DNA of 64,000 nucleotides. It comes from Cladobotryum mycophilum (lineage: Eukaryota > Ascomycota > Sordariomycetes > Hypocreales > Hypocreaceae). The notes beneath the pieces are model-generated. The model saw nothing but the letters and a program-made list of their open reading frames with translations. It was not told the origin of the DNA and did not search any database. The translations under genes were made by a program, and so were the position numbers. The DNA lies in contig CM071589.1 in assembly GCA_036429605.1 (NCBI GenBank), positions 5,332,001-5,396,000 on the forward strand, read 5' to 3'. Each line of letters starts with the position of its first letter. The stretch's first letter is position 1. This document shows positions 44,593-55,525 of the stretch, one piece after another.

Positions 44593-46353
44593 TTACAAAG
44601 TCTTCGCTGCAGCGTCCAGGGCCGTCTTGACGATGCCACCCAAAAGCTTTTCGTCCTCTATCCCTATGCTAATTCGCACCAAATGCTCAACTACTCCAAA
44701 CTGTGCAGCCCATTCCAGCTCATTGTAATGCCCAAACAAGGTGTAAGCGCAGCAAAGGGTAAAGTTGGTGCCCAAACTAGGTCCAATGGCCACGTCCAGC
44801 GCATCGTGAAAGGCAATTGCCGCTTCAGGCTTGACGAACACAACGGAGAGCAGATATCCATATCCCTTGCCCGGGCGCTTGAAGGCTTCGTATAACTCTT
44901 CGGTTGGGTTTCCCTTGGGATAATACACCGTTTCGACGGCGGGATGGTGCCGCAGCTGGTCTGCAATGCGCAGTGCATTGTCGCTGGCCTTCAAGACACG
45001 CGAGTCAAAGTCGGAGCTGTTCTGATCCATCACTATCGCATCCAGGGCGAAATACGTATCTATGAATTGCTCGTCGAGAATCTGGCGCATGCGTGGGGCA
45101 TGCTCAGACTGTGGATTGAGCACCAAGCTCCCGCCCATGACGTTGCACCCTCCGCTAAACATCTTCGTCAAACTAGTACACACCACGTCGCAGTATGGAA
45201 GGACAGCAACGTTGACCGACGTTGCCACGGTGTCGTCCACAACGACGAGGAAGTCGTGTTTCTTGGATAGTTCGCGAAGCCTGCTGAGATCGACAGCTCC
45301 GAGCAGAGGGTTCCCGGGAAACTCGGTGTACAGAGCGTCGATTTCTAAGCCTGCAGCCAAATCCGCCTCGAGCTTTTGTAAATCGGAAGGCTTGAGGTAG
45401 TAGTAGAGTTCACAGTCGAATCGGTGGACCAAGCTTAGGACTTTGAAGGTATCAACGTATAAGAACCTGGAATGCATCAATAACATGAAATCAGGACAAA
45501 CGTCTCTTCAAGCATGCTCACCCAAGGACAGCAACGCGCGGAGCTCTTTGGCTATCGACATGTAGACCGCGTAAAGCAATGGCAGAGTGGCTAATAGCAG
45601 ACATGCCAGTCGGGTATAAGTATACAGACTCTGTCCTAACTGGAATCTCCGGCGTAGCGAGTAGATCGCCAATACGCTTACGAATCCTGAGCTTCGCTTC
45701 CTCCGACTCTTTATCTGGCAGGTCTGAATTCGTCTCGCGAATGCCGGGGAAGGCCTGCAAGAATGGTGCATTCTCTATCCAGAATGTGGCCCATCGGCTA
45801 GAGACGCCGTAGCCCGCGTGCTGCCAGAATGCCTTGCCGTGTTTATACATGTCTTGCGGATAGGTCACAACATAGGTATGCCAGGGGATATCCTCGCTCA
45901 AGGTTGTGTCGTCATCCTTGACAAGCTGGACTTGGCCCTCGAAATTAATCCCAAGGATACCCACAATGGCCTTTTCATTTTGGGCTTTGAGATAATTTCG
46001 ACAATCATTGGCCAGTCGTGCAGTTGGGAAAAGCAGTGAGATCTGCCCTTGTGTAGTAATTTCAGTAATCGCCTCATCGGATGCATACTGCGACGCTGCC
46101 CAATCCACCAGGCGCTGCGCAAGCTCTCGATTGATGCGAGGCACAAAGAATCGAGGGTATCCCGTTTTCATCTTGTTAAGCATCGCGGGGTCTTGCGTGG
46201 CATAGCCCATGGTGTCCTTCCACGTGGGGAAATACACGCTCACGGCCTGGGTTCAATTGCCATCAGCTGCATCCTCAAGAAACTATGGGTAAACGAATGC
46301 AGCCTCACATGTTTCTCCCCAAGCGGGAGAGGATCGCCAGCTTCAGCCTTCAT
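44593..46353 (-). CDS. cystathionine gamma-synthase-like PLP enzyme
   Basis: 547 residues; exons 46353-46309 (only 45 nt), 46246-45522 and 45466-44593. The N-terminus PLPLGEKHAVSVYFPTWKDTMGY matches fungal cystathionine gamma-synthases, with YPRFF following. The PLP-binding lysine lies in CTSLTKMFSGGCNVMGGSLVLNP, and VDDTVATSVNVAVLPY is the cofactor-stacking region. The usual reaction joins O-acyl-homoserine with cysteine on the way to methionine (transsulfuration). Relatives in secondary metabolism instead use O-acyl-homoserine to attach a four-carbon unit to other nucleophiles, so the neighbouring monooxygenase is suggestive. The small first exon is needed for the correct N-terminus. Start ATG at 46353. 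Confidence 0.9.
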
Positions 46354-47106
46354 TGTGGATGTATATATCTGCAGGGTCTTGAACAGATCGGCGGTTTCGC
46401 TGCACGCACTGTCGATCTTGAAAATGGCAATTATGGATCACGATGTCTGTCAACGATGCCAAAGGTAAAAATGAGGATTCACGGGAGAAGCTTCACCGTT
46501 TCATGGAAAAAATTGCCAGTGCCCACAGGGGCAAAAATAGCATGATGACGGAGTTGGGGCGTCCCATAGCAGGTCGTCCCATTGGTTCCATGGGAGGATC
46601 TCTTTCCGTGCCACCTTGCAGAGCAGCGCTCCATTTGTGAGACATTGACAGATATGATGCACAATTCTTCGATGGGTCTGGATATCTACGTAAATTATCG
46701 ATAGCTCACCTCTGACGTAGTCAACTCTTTGCCAACCCGAAATTCCAGGTCGGGAAGAACATGTTGATGAATGGGCTACCGCAGAAGGTGAAGAATTCCA
46801 GACCAAGACATTATTCTTCCAGCTGAAACAAGTGTCGTTAGGCTTTCCCCTTGATATGCAATCCTTGTCTTAGGCGAAAGCCCCCAAGTAGGGCTGAGTA
46901 TGGAGCACTCCGTATGCCATTCTCTTTCATCTCATACTTTTCAGGGTCTCTCCAATTCACCATGGCAAAAGAAGGGCGCTTGGCATGAAGCGGTATGGTA
47001 TGATGTCAGCCATTCATGCAGCATATGCATCCACCCAAGTGCCGGTAGATCCCATAGCTGCAGGAAGCCAACAATGCACTCAGCTCTAGCTCTGCGGCTC
47101 TGCCTA
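46354..47106. other. spacer upstream of the PLP enzyme gene
   Basis: About 750 bp, no supported coding sequence. Confidence 0.5.
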
Positions 47107-47469
47107 TTAGAGAGATATCCTTATTGAGCAAACCTCCGATCGTCTTTGTTTGTTGTTCATTGCCAACACCTCGAGCACTGACTTGGTCGTAAAAGCCATA
47201 CACTGGTCGGACATGCCGTCGTACGAATCGAGATGTTTGACACCCATGGGCTCATCGCACTGTGTCTGTTCCATCCTTTTGCTATCGATGACAGCTCTGA
47301 GTCTCTCGAAGCCAGAAGAACGGTAACAGCCGCTCAGTATGCTGGGCCCTCTGATTGATCTTGGCTCATTGTCTGCCCCACTGGCCGCAAATGACCGACC
47401 CGGAAGTAAGCATAAGATAATGCCCACAACGGTTAAGACGGTGAGTTTGGGTAGTTTCTTGTGAACCAT
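47107..47469 (-). CDS. possible small secreted protein
   Basis: An unrecognised 120-residue open frame. From the Met at 47469 it reads MVHKKLPKLTVLTVVGIIL with a hydrophobic core and a plausible cleavage site after RSFA, followed by a hydrophilic mature part with four cysteines. The frame extends to 47535. There is no homologue that I recall and no splice evidence. Coding status is uncertain; the signal-peptide shape is the only support. Confidence 0.32.
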   Translation of the reverse strand: MVHKKLPKLTVLTVVGIILCLLPGRSFAASGADNEPRSIRGPSILSGCYRSSGFERLRAVIDSKRMEQTQCDEPMGVKHLDSYDGMSDQCMAFTTKSVLEVLAMNNKQRRSEVCSIRISL

Positions 47470-48787
47470 TTTGTTGTCGTGCTTGGAACGGAAAGCATCG
47501 GCTCTTGGTAACTGAGTATTAAGTCCAGCCTCCATGGTGACCGTTGGCGGGCCTAAGCAATGGATCCGTTTTGCGAGGGTTTTAATTGTGTGAGGAATGA
47601 TGATGTAACAATTCCGAACTCAAGATTTTAACTGACTCGCGACATGTTTAATTGAATACTAGGTACTAGGTAGATATAAAGCTGATTAATAATGACTGCG
47701 TGACCTATCAAATGCTGATTATCTCATACCTTGCGGATGGAGGAAGGAGATCCTATCAGGATCCTCTCTAGGGTAGGGACAAGCTGGAGTCTTCGATTTG
47801 ATGCAGACCATGCGCATAAGACGTGCATCTTTGTTCAAGTTCAAGAACGATTGGCCTTGATATTATCTCGGTTCTAGAATTGGTCTATAAGATGTTCGAC
47901 ATCTAGGTATTTATTATCGAACTCATTCTGGGACCACACAACTAACTCACTCTCCAACCGCCGATATTGATGCCCTTGGACAGGCAGACTTGACATTGGG
48001 GAAATGTGAAACCCCAACAACCATGCCGAAGCAACATCAGATCCTTCTCTGCGGGGTAATAAACATCGTCCCCGGCAGAAGCTTGATTGACTGAATCGCG
48101 GGGGGAAGCTCGGACGGGGTATTGATCCTATTCGCGGAATCTGACGGTTGCAATGCCTAGTCGTGATGATTCGGCCCGAGACAGCGATGTGATATAATAC
48201 AGGCTCATCAGTTAGCGGGGCACCAAGATTGTTCATGTCCAGGAACCAGCACGGCATCTTCGAATACAGATGAGAAGTCGGTTACACTGGGTTCTCAGTT
48301 TGGATGAAATGCGACAATGCCACGAGGAAATGGGTTCATGTAGCTCATCAATTGGCGCCTCATTAACATCAGATATCCCCTGTTCAGTCTAGAAGACCCC
48401 CCTAAATGGTTCCCTGGCCCCATAAGCAAAAGCTCTAGATCCAAACCCCAGCATTGGCAAGCAGGGGATCGCAAATCTTCATGTGGGGTGAGGCAAACGG
48501 ATTTCGTCAACCATGGCAGTTCAACCACGCCTTTCACGAAAGACCTGCATTCTATTTCTGCGTCTAGCCTCGTCCTTGCTTGGGTTTCGGGAAAAAACTG
48601 CTCCGTCAGATGATCCATTCGGCTAAAAAATGAGCAAAGATGATTGCCGGCGCGGAAGTTCGCCCGAGCTCGTTCGTTTATTTAAATGTCTTAGAATCCT
48701 GACTCTGGCCGAGACCTGGATTTATTGTTGTCGACCTTCTCAACTCAATTGGGGAACTCTGACTTGTTACAATCAGTCAACCCAAAA
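47470..48787. other. spacer and GH79 promoter
   Basis: About 1.3 kb upstream of the GH79 gene; no gene recognised. Confidence 0.5.
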
Positions 48788-50570
48788 ATGTTGACACAAG
48801 CCAGCATCATTGCGCTCCTCAGCGCGGCTTCCTCTGTCGCCGCTGACACATACCCTGTGCCCGCGAAGCCCAATGCCAATGGCCAACCGCTGGATGGCTA
48901 TGTGAGCTATTCAATTGAGTTCTCATCATTCCCAGAGTTTGCGGGTAGGTTCTTCAAATGCCAATTGGTCAGCGGGAAGCATCAGTGCTGATAATAAGGC
49001 CACAGGCAACAAGACGCACCCGAATCTGTTCTCGTACAATCTCATCAACAATCTCGGAGCCATCTCTGGCTCTAGGCCATACATCCGCGTTGGAGGCAAC
49101 ACTCAGGACTATGCGCTCTACGACAAGTCGCTTAAAACGGCCCTTGTTGGCACCGTCGATCCCAACAGGTCACCTGATTATCCAACTACCATTCACATTG
49201 GACCATCCTACTTTGAATCCTACCGTACCTGGCCCGGCGTTAAGTTCTCTCATGGATTTAACTTGGGTCTAGGCGGAAACAGATCCGAGGGATGGGAGAC
49301 TCTCGTTGATAGTGTGCCGGTGGCCTGCGAAGCCCTCAGCCATGGCAACATTTACACATGGGAATATGGCAACGAGCCTGATCTGTTTGCCGTTTCGGCC
49401 CAGGGCCCTGTGCGACCGCGATCCAGCTGGAACGAAAGCACATACGTCTGGCAATGGCAAAACGGTACGGCGGAGATTAAGTCGCAGATCCAAAAGTATT
49501 GCCCGGGACTGGCCAAGCTTGGACATCCCAAGTTCATGACGCCATCTTTGGCTGGCGCCAATGGTAACCTCAAGGCCAAGCTCATGTTCGAGGATGGTCT
49601 CAACAAGAACAACGATATCGAGTACTTTTCAACACACAAGTAAGTCTACTTTAGTGGGCATCAATGAACTTTTACTGACAATATTGGGATAGCTACATTA
49701 GTGGTGCAGGATCGCCTGGCGTGACGCTGCAAGGCACCTTGATGAGCCACTCAAAGACCAAAGCCTCTGTTGATGCGCACGTCAATGAGTACAGCAGCAT
49801 CTTCCCGGCTGGGAGCGCCAAGACCTCGCCACCTCTGATCTTTGGAGAGTGCAACTCTCTCTACAACCAGGGCAGGCCCGGTCTGTCCAACACATTTGGC
49901 GCGGCCTTGTGGGGTGTCGACTTTAACCTGTACTCGGCCAGTGTTGGCTTCAAGCGCGTGCACATGCACATGGGCACCAACTATCGCGTAAGTGAAACTT
50001 GAGGATGAGAGACGCATGGATTTTCTAACAATATTGTGATAGTATCAAGCGTGGCAGCCTGTTGAAACCGACTTGGCCTCGAGGGGTACCAAGGCACCTT
50101 ACTATGGCAGCATCGCCGTTGCCGCCACACTGGGCGATTCCGTGCGAAACCCCGTCAGCATTTCTGCCATTCCATTGCCTGATGATCACGAGGCTGCCTA
50201 TGCTGCCCACCTCACATCCCGCGGAACCTTGGCTCGTATTACTGTCCTCAACATGCGCAGCTACAACACAACCGTTGGCGGTGAAGGTCTGGAGCCCGTA
50301 CCCAACCCACCAAAGCGACCTAGTCAGACGTACACATTCGCTGTGGACGGCGTCCGTAATGGACAGAGGGTGAATGTGCAGCGACTCATCGCCAATGGCA
50401 GTGACGCAATCACCGGTATCACCTTTGACGGCTGGAGCTACAACTACGAGCTGGCCTTGGGTCTGCCAGTCAGACTGCACAATGTTACCACGGGAGAGAA
50501 GGCAGTGGTGCAGAACGGAAAGGTCACCGTTTCTGTTCCCGATTCCTCCGCTGTTCTGTTGACGTTTTAA
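48788..50570 (+). CDS. secreted glycoside hydrolase family 79 (beta-glucuronidase-like)
   Basis: 537 residues; exons 48788-48944, 49006-49639, 49693-49987, 50043-50570, all phases consistent. The N-terminal signal peptide MLTQASIIALLSAASSVAA is followed by a mature barrel. The catalytic acid/base lies in TWEYGNEPDLF and the nucleophile glutamate in LIFGECNSLYNQG, both GH79 features. The last ~150 residues are the family's C-terminal beta domain (ITVLNMRSYN, SVPDSSAVLLTF). Several N-glycosylation sequons (NRSE, NEST, NGTA) fit secretion. GH79 enzymes release glucuronic acid or 4-O-methyl-glucuronic acid from arabinogalactan or proteoglycan. The first splice uses the acceptor at 49004-49005, giving EFAG/NKTHPNLFS. 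Confidence 0.93.
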
Positions 50571-51160
50571 AAGTCCAAGCTGATGATACTGGTTGTTTAT
50601 TGCTTTGCGCTCATTGGGATCATGGCTGGGCTTTGGGTTAGTTATATGAGGCTCTACGATGAAATAATGCATATAATTCTCAATAAGAAGCGTCAAGCCA
50701 AGCTCATTATTCTTGACTTTAAGGTCTAATCACATCCTTGCCCCTTATCATGCTTGATACATTGAGGTGATCTAATTAGCTTCCCCGGAGAACCCAAGGA
50801 CTTGGATTCTGGTTTAATGCTGATAGACTATTTGTAAATCTGAACGAGTCGTACATTTTACATGACGGCCTCGCCTTGCACACCATGCGGGAGGCAATGA
50901 AGGCTGTGGTTCGTGGCAGTGCTACACTCCCATAAAGATCCATGGATACAGACCAACAACCCACCAGTACGAATCTGCCAACTCAACGACCAAGCCACCA
51001 TAGCGGGGTATCACGCGCCAGACATCACTGGTGGTGTGTGGCAAAAGGGCCCGAAGTATATACATAAACAAGACTCGCTCTCTGCCCCTTTCAAGGGAGA
51101 GAGACATAACCATCCTTATTTACAAACTGAACAATACTGCGTTATAATTTGACCTGAAAA
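50571..51160. other. intergenic spacer
   Basis: Downstream of the GH79 gene; no gene seen. Confidence 0.5.
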
Positions 51161-51535
51161 ATGGCACAGCAAGGGGGCACGTATCGAGTTCCAACTGGTG
51201 CGTATCTTGACCAATACTTGAATACTTATCTTCTTCGGCTGCATACCTCCCTAACAACAATAGGAGCCGATGCCGTTGCGTGGTCCAAATTTCCATCACA
51301 GGCTGCCAGAAAGGACGGTGACAAGGATGATAACAAGACTGACAGTCGCGAGTGGGAGGTGGTTACGAACGACGAAGCCAACTACGAGACACATACGCAT
51401 ACCAAGCGTACCTCGACACACTTTGACATTAAGGTTGGGTTTGGGACATGGAAATGGACATTGTTCAGGTGGGATTCAAGTAGAGAGACTAGTATTCGTC
51501 CTGGCGCACATCAGCAAGAGCAGAAAAGAGAATAG
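51161..51535 (+). CDS. small hypothetical protein with an in-frame optional intron
   Basis: An unrecognised short gene. The start MAQQGGTYRVPTG is followed by a well-formed intron (51198-51263, donor GTGCGT, CTAAC branch point, acceptor ATAG), after which ADAVAWSKFPSQAARK continues. The intron is 66 nt with no in-frame stop, so both spliced (102 residues) and retained (124 residues) forms are open. The protein is hydrophilic with charged and Thr/His-rich stretches and a Trp-rich segment (FGTWKWTLFRW); no signal peptide. Confidence 0.45.
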   Translation: MAQQGGTYRVPTGAYLDQYLNTYLLRLHTSLTTIGADAVAWSKFPSQAARKDGDKDDNKTDSREWEVVTNDEANYETHTHTKRTSTHFDIKVGFGTWKWTLFRWDSSRETSIRPGAHQQEQKRE

Positions 51536-53088
51536 GTGCCGCTAAGACAAAGATAGCAACCGAGTTGATGTTCACATGTCCTATTACGTTTGGTATCATT
51601 GTTGTGCACTTGGTTACATTTATGACGCTGCAAACGACTAGCGGAATGCGGTTGGTTAGTAAGAAATACAACATAGAAGCGTACTACAGTTGGCGATTTC
51701 CGAAATAAATTGGATGGAACGGATGTGTGTTCCGTTTTCCATTGTACTGAGGGAAGTGGGCTGCTATTCGCACCTCCTGATATTGCGACTGACACAACTG
51801 CGGCTATTAGTCCCGCCTAGGGTGAGGGGCCCTTTGGAAAGGGGGTGACGAGGGGATCACGATACTTTACAATGGACACAAGGACGGTGGGTAATGAGGT
51901 GGTACGTCTCGAATAGGTTCTAGTAATGAAGATTCCCGTGTTGGCATGAAATATATGAAATGCACTGACCTCAAAGTCGATGCGTCAATTGAGTTCTGCT
52001 AGCTTTTCGTATAAATGAGAGGAGCAATGTAAAGGGAAGCAAATCTAGTCCAACATGGTACAGGGTGGTCCGGATTCGAACTTTGTTGATCTCAATGACG
52101 ACATTCACTTTGTCCAGATTACTTTCTCTGTCGGAAGTTCCACTATGGAGGGCTGAGAGGACAAGGGCTTAGGGTCTGCACTCGCAACTAGGTTTGGTAA
52201 TAGGGCTGATATGAGTATATTTAGGAACCGTCTATTTAGACATGGGTAATATGTGGCACGTTCATATTCTACCAGAGATAGTCATTACATATGATTGGCT
52301 AGCTATGTCTACAAGTTTTGTTGGTGTTGAGAAGTTATCTTGCATTAGCCAACATTCTTTGGGGGGCAAGCTACCGACTACATCCATGACTCTAGGCTTC
52401 GAACAGAAGAGCAGCCTTTACATAATGGTGCAAACTATGTATTATTTAGCAGGCATATAATGGTTTGTAAGGTAAAATAGGCGGGAAAAAGTTCTTCATG
52501 CTTTGTTATGGCATTTCGTAACAGCACTTACAGGGAAGCTCAAGATGGCATATTCTCTAAAACGAGAGTTAAATAAAGTATCTTGGCTCAAAACACAAGA
52601 TTCTCAAAAGAAATCTGCATATTTGGAACCTTTTAAGGTTCAGTGTCCGGATACAAGACCTGATGGTGGTGGTGTAGAGTCCCTTCTGACTCGAGGGTGA
52701 CCCGACCCGGCCCGGCCCCAACTTCGAGTGCTGGAAGCAATCCCCAACGACTCCATTCCCCATGACCAAATCGCGTGCGATACAAGCCAGTTCAGATACC
52801 AAACGTCCTTGGAAGAGACAGAATTACTGTGCGGTATCAAACATCTAGTGTTGGGCACCGGTGCTGGAAAGGTGGAGTTTTAGGCATAAAGACCTTCACG
52901 CGCTTAAAGTCATTGTATAGAGAGCGCCGCAACGTCTTAACATACAGGGAAACCACAATGACAGGATACACATACTTCATATATGATGCAAAGAGGCATT
53001 CGTCACAACCTAGATCAAATTCTGCTTCATGACCAAGGCTAATGTGCACGATGATTCTGGCATGCCCGCTGCCCCCCACATACAGGAA
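51536..53088. other. gene-poor spacer
   Basis: About 1.55 kb with no supported gene. A B-box-like stretch near 52067-52084 does not fold into a tRNA. Confidence 0.5.
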
Positions 53089-53500
53089 TCATTTAACCTC
53101 CAACTTGATGCTATCACCATACTTTCTCTTAAACTCCTCAATTTGCTCCTCGGTAATACTGATATCAGTTTAGTATCCTGTTATTCTGATGTTCTTCTTT
53201 CTGTCAAGCTTACCCCATGACATAAACAGGCGGGAAACTTGGGATAATAATAGGCGGTCCCCCGGTTATAGTCTGGATATGCCTGTGCGGGCAGGTTAGT
53301 CGATTGGAATCCTCTTTTCGTAGCACGCAGTTTCTCTTCTTGTTCTTGTTCTTCTTTCGCCTGGTAGCCAGGACTTACTGTATGAATTCTTCGTGGTCCA
53401 AATGGCCAACGACAGTGATTTGGACACTTTTCTAGGGCGGGCATGTGCGTTAGTAATCGGTGACTCCTTTGGCGAGGTAGCGCAGGCTTACCACAGTCAT
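53089..53500 (-). CDS. four-exon gene for a 66-residue protein, possible I9-like fold
   Basis: Found by splice signals, not by length. Exons (minus): 53500-53492 (9 nt, MTV), 53431-53379, 53282-53214, 53158-53089; 201 nt, 66 residues plus stop. Each intron has GTAAGY at the donor and an AG acceptor; two have textbook branch points (ACTAAC). Every phase agrees, and the joined protein reads smoothly: VQITVVGHLDHEEFIQ, ITGGPPIIIPSFPPVYVMG, then ITEEQIEEFKRKYGDSIKLEV. The predicted order is beta-alpha-beta-beta-alpha-beta, the layout of the inhibitor-I9/propeptide fold, but sequence similarity is only topological. No signal peptide. The ATG context is CAAAATGAC. I do not recognise the family, and long open frames on the same strand are shadows. 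Confidence 0.72.
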
Positions 53501-54358
53501 TTTGATTTACATGAGAGTTATTTTCCTGTATAAAAGAGGTGAAATAAGGTAGATTATCAGTGCTGTGTTGTGCTGGTGATGATGATGGAGAATCACATTC
53601 GGCGAAAAAGGCCCGCCAGACAGACTTTATATACCTAATTTTAGATCCCCCTTGGCTTTGTGATCCCTTATCTGAGATCTTGGGACGGGCGACAACTGGA
53701 TGCCCGATGGAGAGACTTGGGTATAAGTGCAGACGCGAATGCATTATTGGTGTCCAAATCTGCTTCTCCACTGCGATAGCCTCTGTTCTGCCGTGCCGTG
53801 CCGTCCATGCCTCCTACGGCAGTGGATCTGCCCCATCTGACTCGCCAATAGATAACCTTGGAACCCTACCTGCGTCGATATTTCTTCCCCTTGTATGAAT
53901 GTGGAGGCAGATGGACGATCTACGCTGAGATTCGAAACCCACCCGACCATAAACCCACCGGCGAGGTCAAGCACGTCACCCCTGCCTCCATTTTGAGGGG
54001 CTCGTGGGTGCGCTACGCTCTATTATACTACTCAGTCTGTGCCTTGAATGCCTCAGCTGCCAATGTAGCGGTGAATCTCGGCGCGATAAGCGCCTTCTCT
54101 TCGCTTAATCTGATTATGCTGTCGACAGTTTATTTTGAAATCTGGCCACAGTTCGGACAGAAGGCAGAGGAGGCCCTGCCCTGGTCTGACCGGGCGACCA
54201 AACTTTGCCACGAACCTTGCGATGATACAGGCCCTAGATACTCATCGTGAGCCTACGAGTAGAATGTTTTATCAAACGATCAAGCAAATCTCGTGAGAGC
54301 GTATTGAGTACCTAAGAAATCGTTTGCTAACTGATTGTCAACCATAACAACATGTTAG
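53501..54358. other. intergenic spacer
   Basis: About 860 bp; one 130-residue open frame on the plus strand (53858-54250) has no recognisable features. Nothing else is seen. Confidence 0.45.
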
Positions 54359-55525
54359 CTAGTAAAAGAAGGCCTTTTGAAGGGAGGGCCAATAACCCGA
54401 AACAGACTTGGGCCCATAGGCGAGGGTGTCGTCGTAATCTCCAGACGTGAAGCTCACACAGGCGTAGCTCTCTCCGCCAAAGAAGTAGGCCTCGCTCTCC
54501 TTGCTCGGGTGCGGCATGATTGCATCCACGGTGTTGAAGCTAGCCTTTCGGAGCGATGGCCACATATCCTCGATGATCTTTGGGCCGGTGATGACCTTGT
54601 CATTGGCACCGCCGGGATTTATGTCGATGAGAGCATAGGAATCGCCCTTGAAGAAGTATGCCTGGCCGAGTTTCTTCGCAAGAGGAAGAATGGCATCGAC
54701 CGTGGTGAAATTACAGGCCTTGAGAGAGGCCCATTTGCTGGTAATGATATTCGGGCCACTGAGGATCTCATTCTTGTTGATGTTGATACGGGCATACTGG
54801 TACCCGCTAAAGAGATATATCTAGCTCACATCCGTGAGATGCGGCAGCACAGCATCAATAGCATAGAATCCCAACATCTGCAGGCATGACCAGCAGGTAG
54901 GAGAAAATTCTGGTCCGCGAACAATGGTGTCGTCGTTGGAACCTGGTTTAGTCTCAATCTCCACCTACCCGTTGTTGACAAAGAAGATTGCGTGAGTCTC
55001 CTGGTTCAAGGGGTGAAGCAATAGCGAACGGGCGTAGGATGTAGAGAGCGTTGGTACCGGTATCGTAACTAGAATCGAAGGTAACTCCGTTGGGGAAAGG
55101 GATATGGTACATGCGTGCACGCCAGCACTGCTGATCCGGGTGAGAATCGTAGTCAATCTTGTACTTGTTGGCCAATTCTTCTGCGAGGGAGACAATACTC
55201 TAGTTGTCGTCTATGTTTCCAATCTCGTGCTCTTCATTGCTGGAGTAATGGCTGCCGTAGGCATTGCGCCTCACTCACTCGGATCTATTACACGTAGTGT
55301 CAATTTTAACTGGCTGGCTTGCATCACTAGAGGGAGGTATGAAGAAATTTACTCTGCGGCGGATGTGCGCGCTGCTTCAATGAGGTGCTTGAACTCTTGG
55401 ACTTTGCCGGGATTGACGGTCCCCTTATCAAGCGCACGCTCCAATAGGTCGTAGGATGCCTTTGCCCAGTTGGACAAGTAGGTGGATCGCTGCAAAGCTC
55501 CGTCTTTGGTAAGATCAGAAGGCAT
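54359..55525 (-). pseudogene. decayed hemopexin-repeat (albumin-2-like) protein gene
   Basis: From Met 55525 an intact first exon (55525-55353, MPSDLTKDGALQRS onwards) joins after an intron (probable acceptor near 55198) to IVSLAEELANKYKIDYDS. The following repeats have the hemopexin signature of an aromatic pair, glycine and Tyr/Ala/Arg: IYLFSGYQYARININ, AYFFKGDSYALIDIN, AYFFGGESYACVSF, each followed by a PKII..MWPSL-type segment. Three defects break the frame: a one-base slip at the C4/G4 run near 55010-55013, a TAG at 54967-54965 and a TAG at 54823-54821. Removing the interval as an intron would delete a recognisable repeat, so decay is the better reading. Ligand-binding or lectin-like roles are known for relatives. 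Confidence 0.75.

Noticed and set aside
32810..46353. Full secondary-metabolite cluster
   Set aside because: Tailoring-type enzymes and a transporter are present, but there is no PKS, NRPS, terpene synthase or pathway regulator, and spacing is wide.
52060..52150. B-box-like AGTTCGAATCC on the minus strand
   Set aside because: No matching acceptor, D or anticodon stem.
53181..53771. 196-residue minus-strand open frame
   Set aside because: It runs through three introns of the 66-residue gene in the wrong frame; splice signals and protein quality favour the spliced reading.
53858..54250. 130-residue plus-strand open frame
   Set aside because: No recognised motif, signal or splice structure; composition is not clearly coding.
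54377..54889. 170-residue plus-strand open frame
   Set aside because: Antisense shadow of the hemopexin repeats, which are recognisable on the minus strand.
54821..54968. Intron skipping both stops of the hemopexin gene (donor GTAGGT, acceptor CTAG)
   Set aside because: It would remove a clear hemopexin repeat, and the upstream slip would remain.
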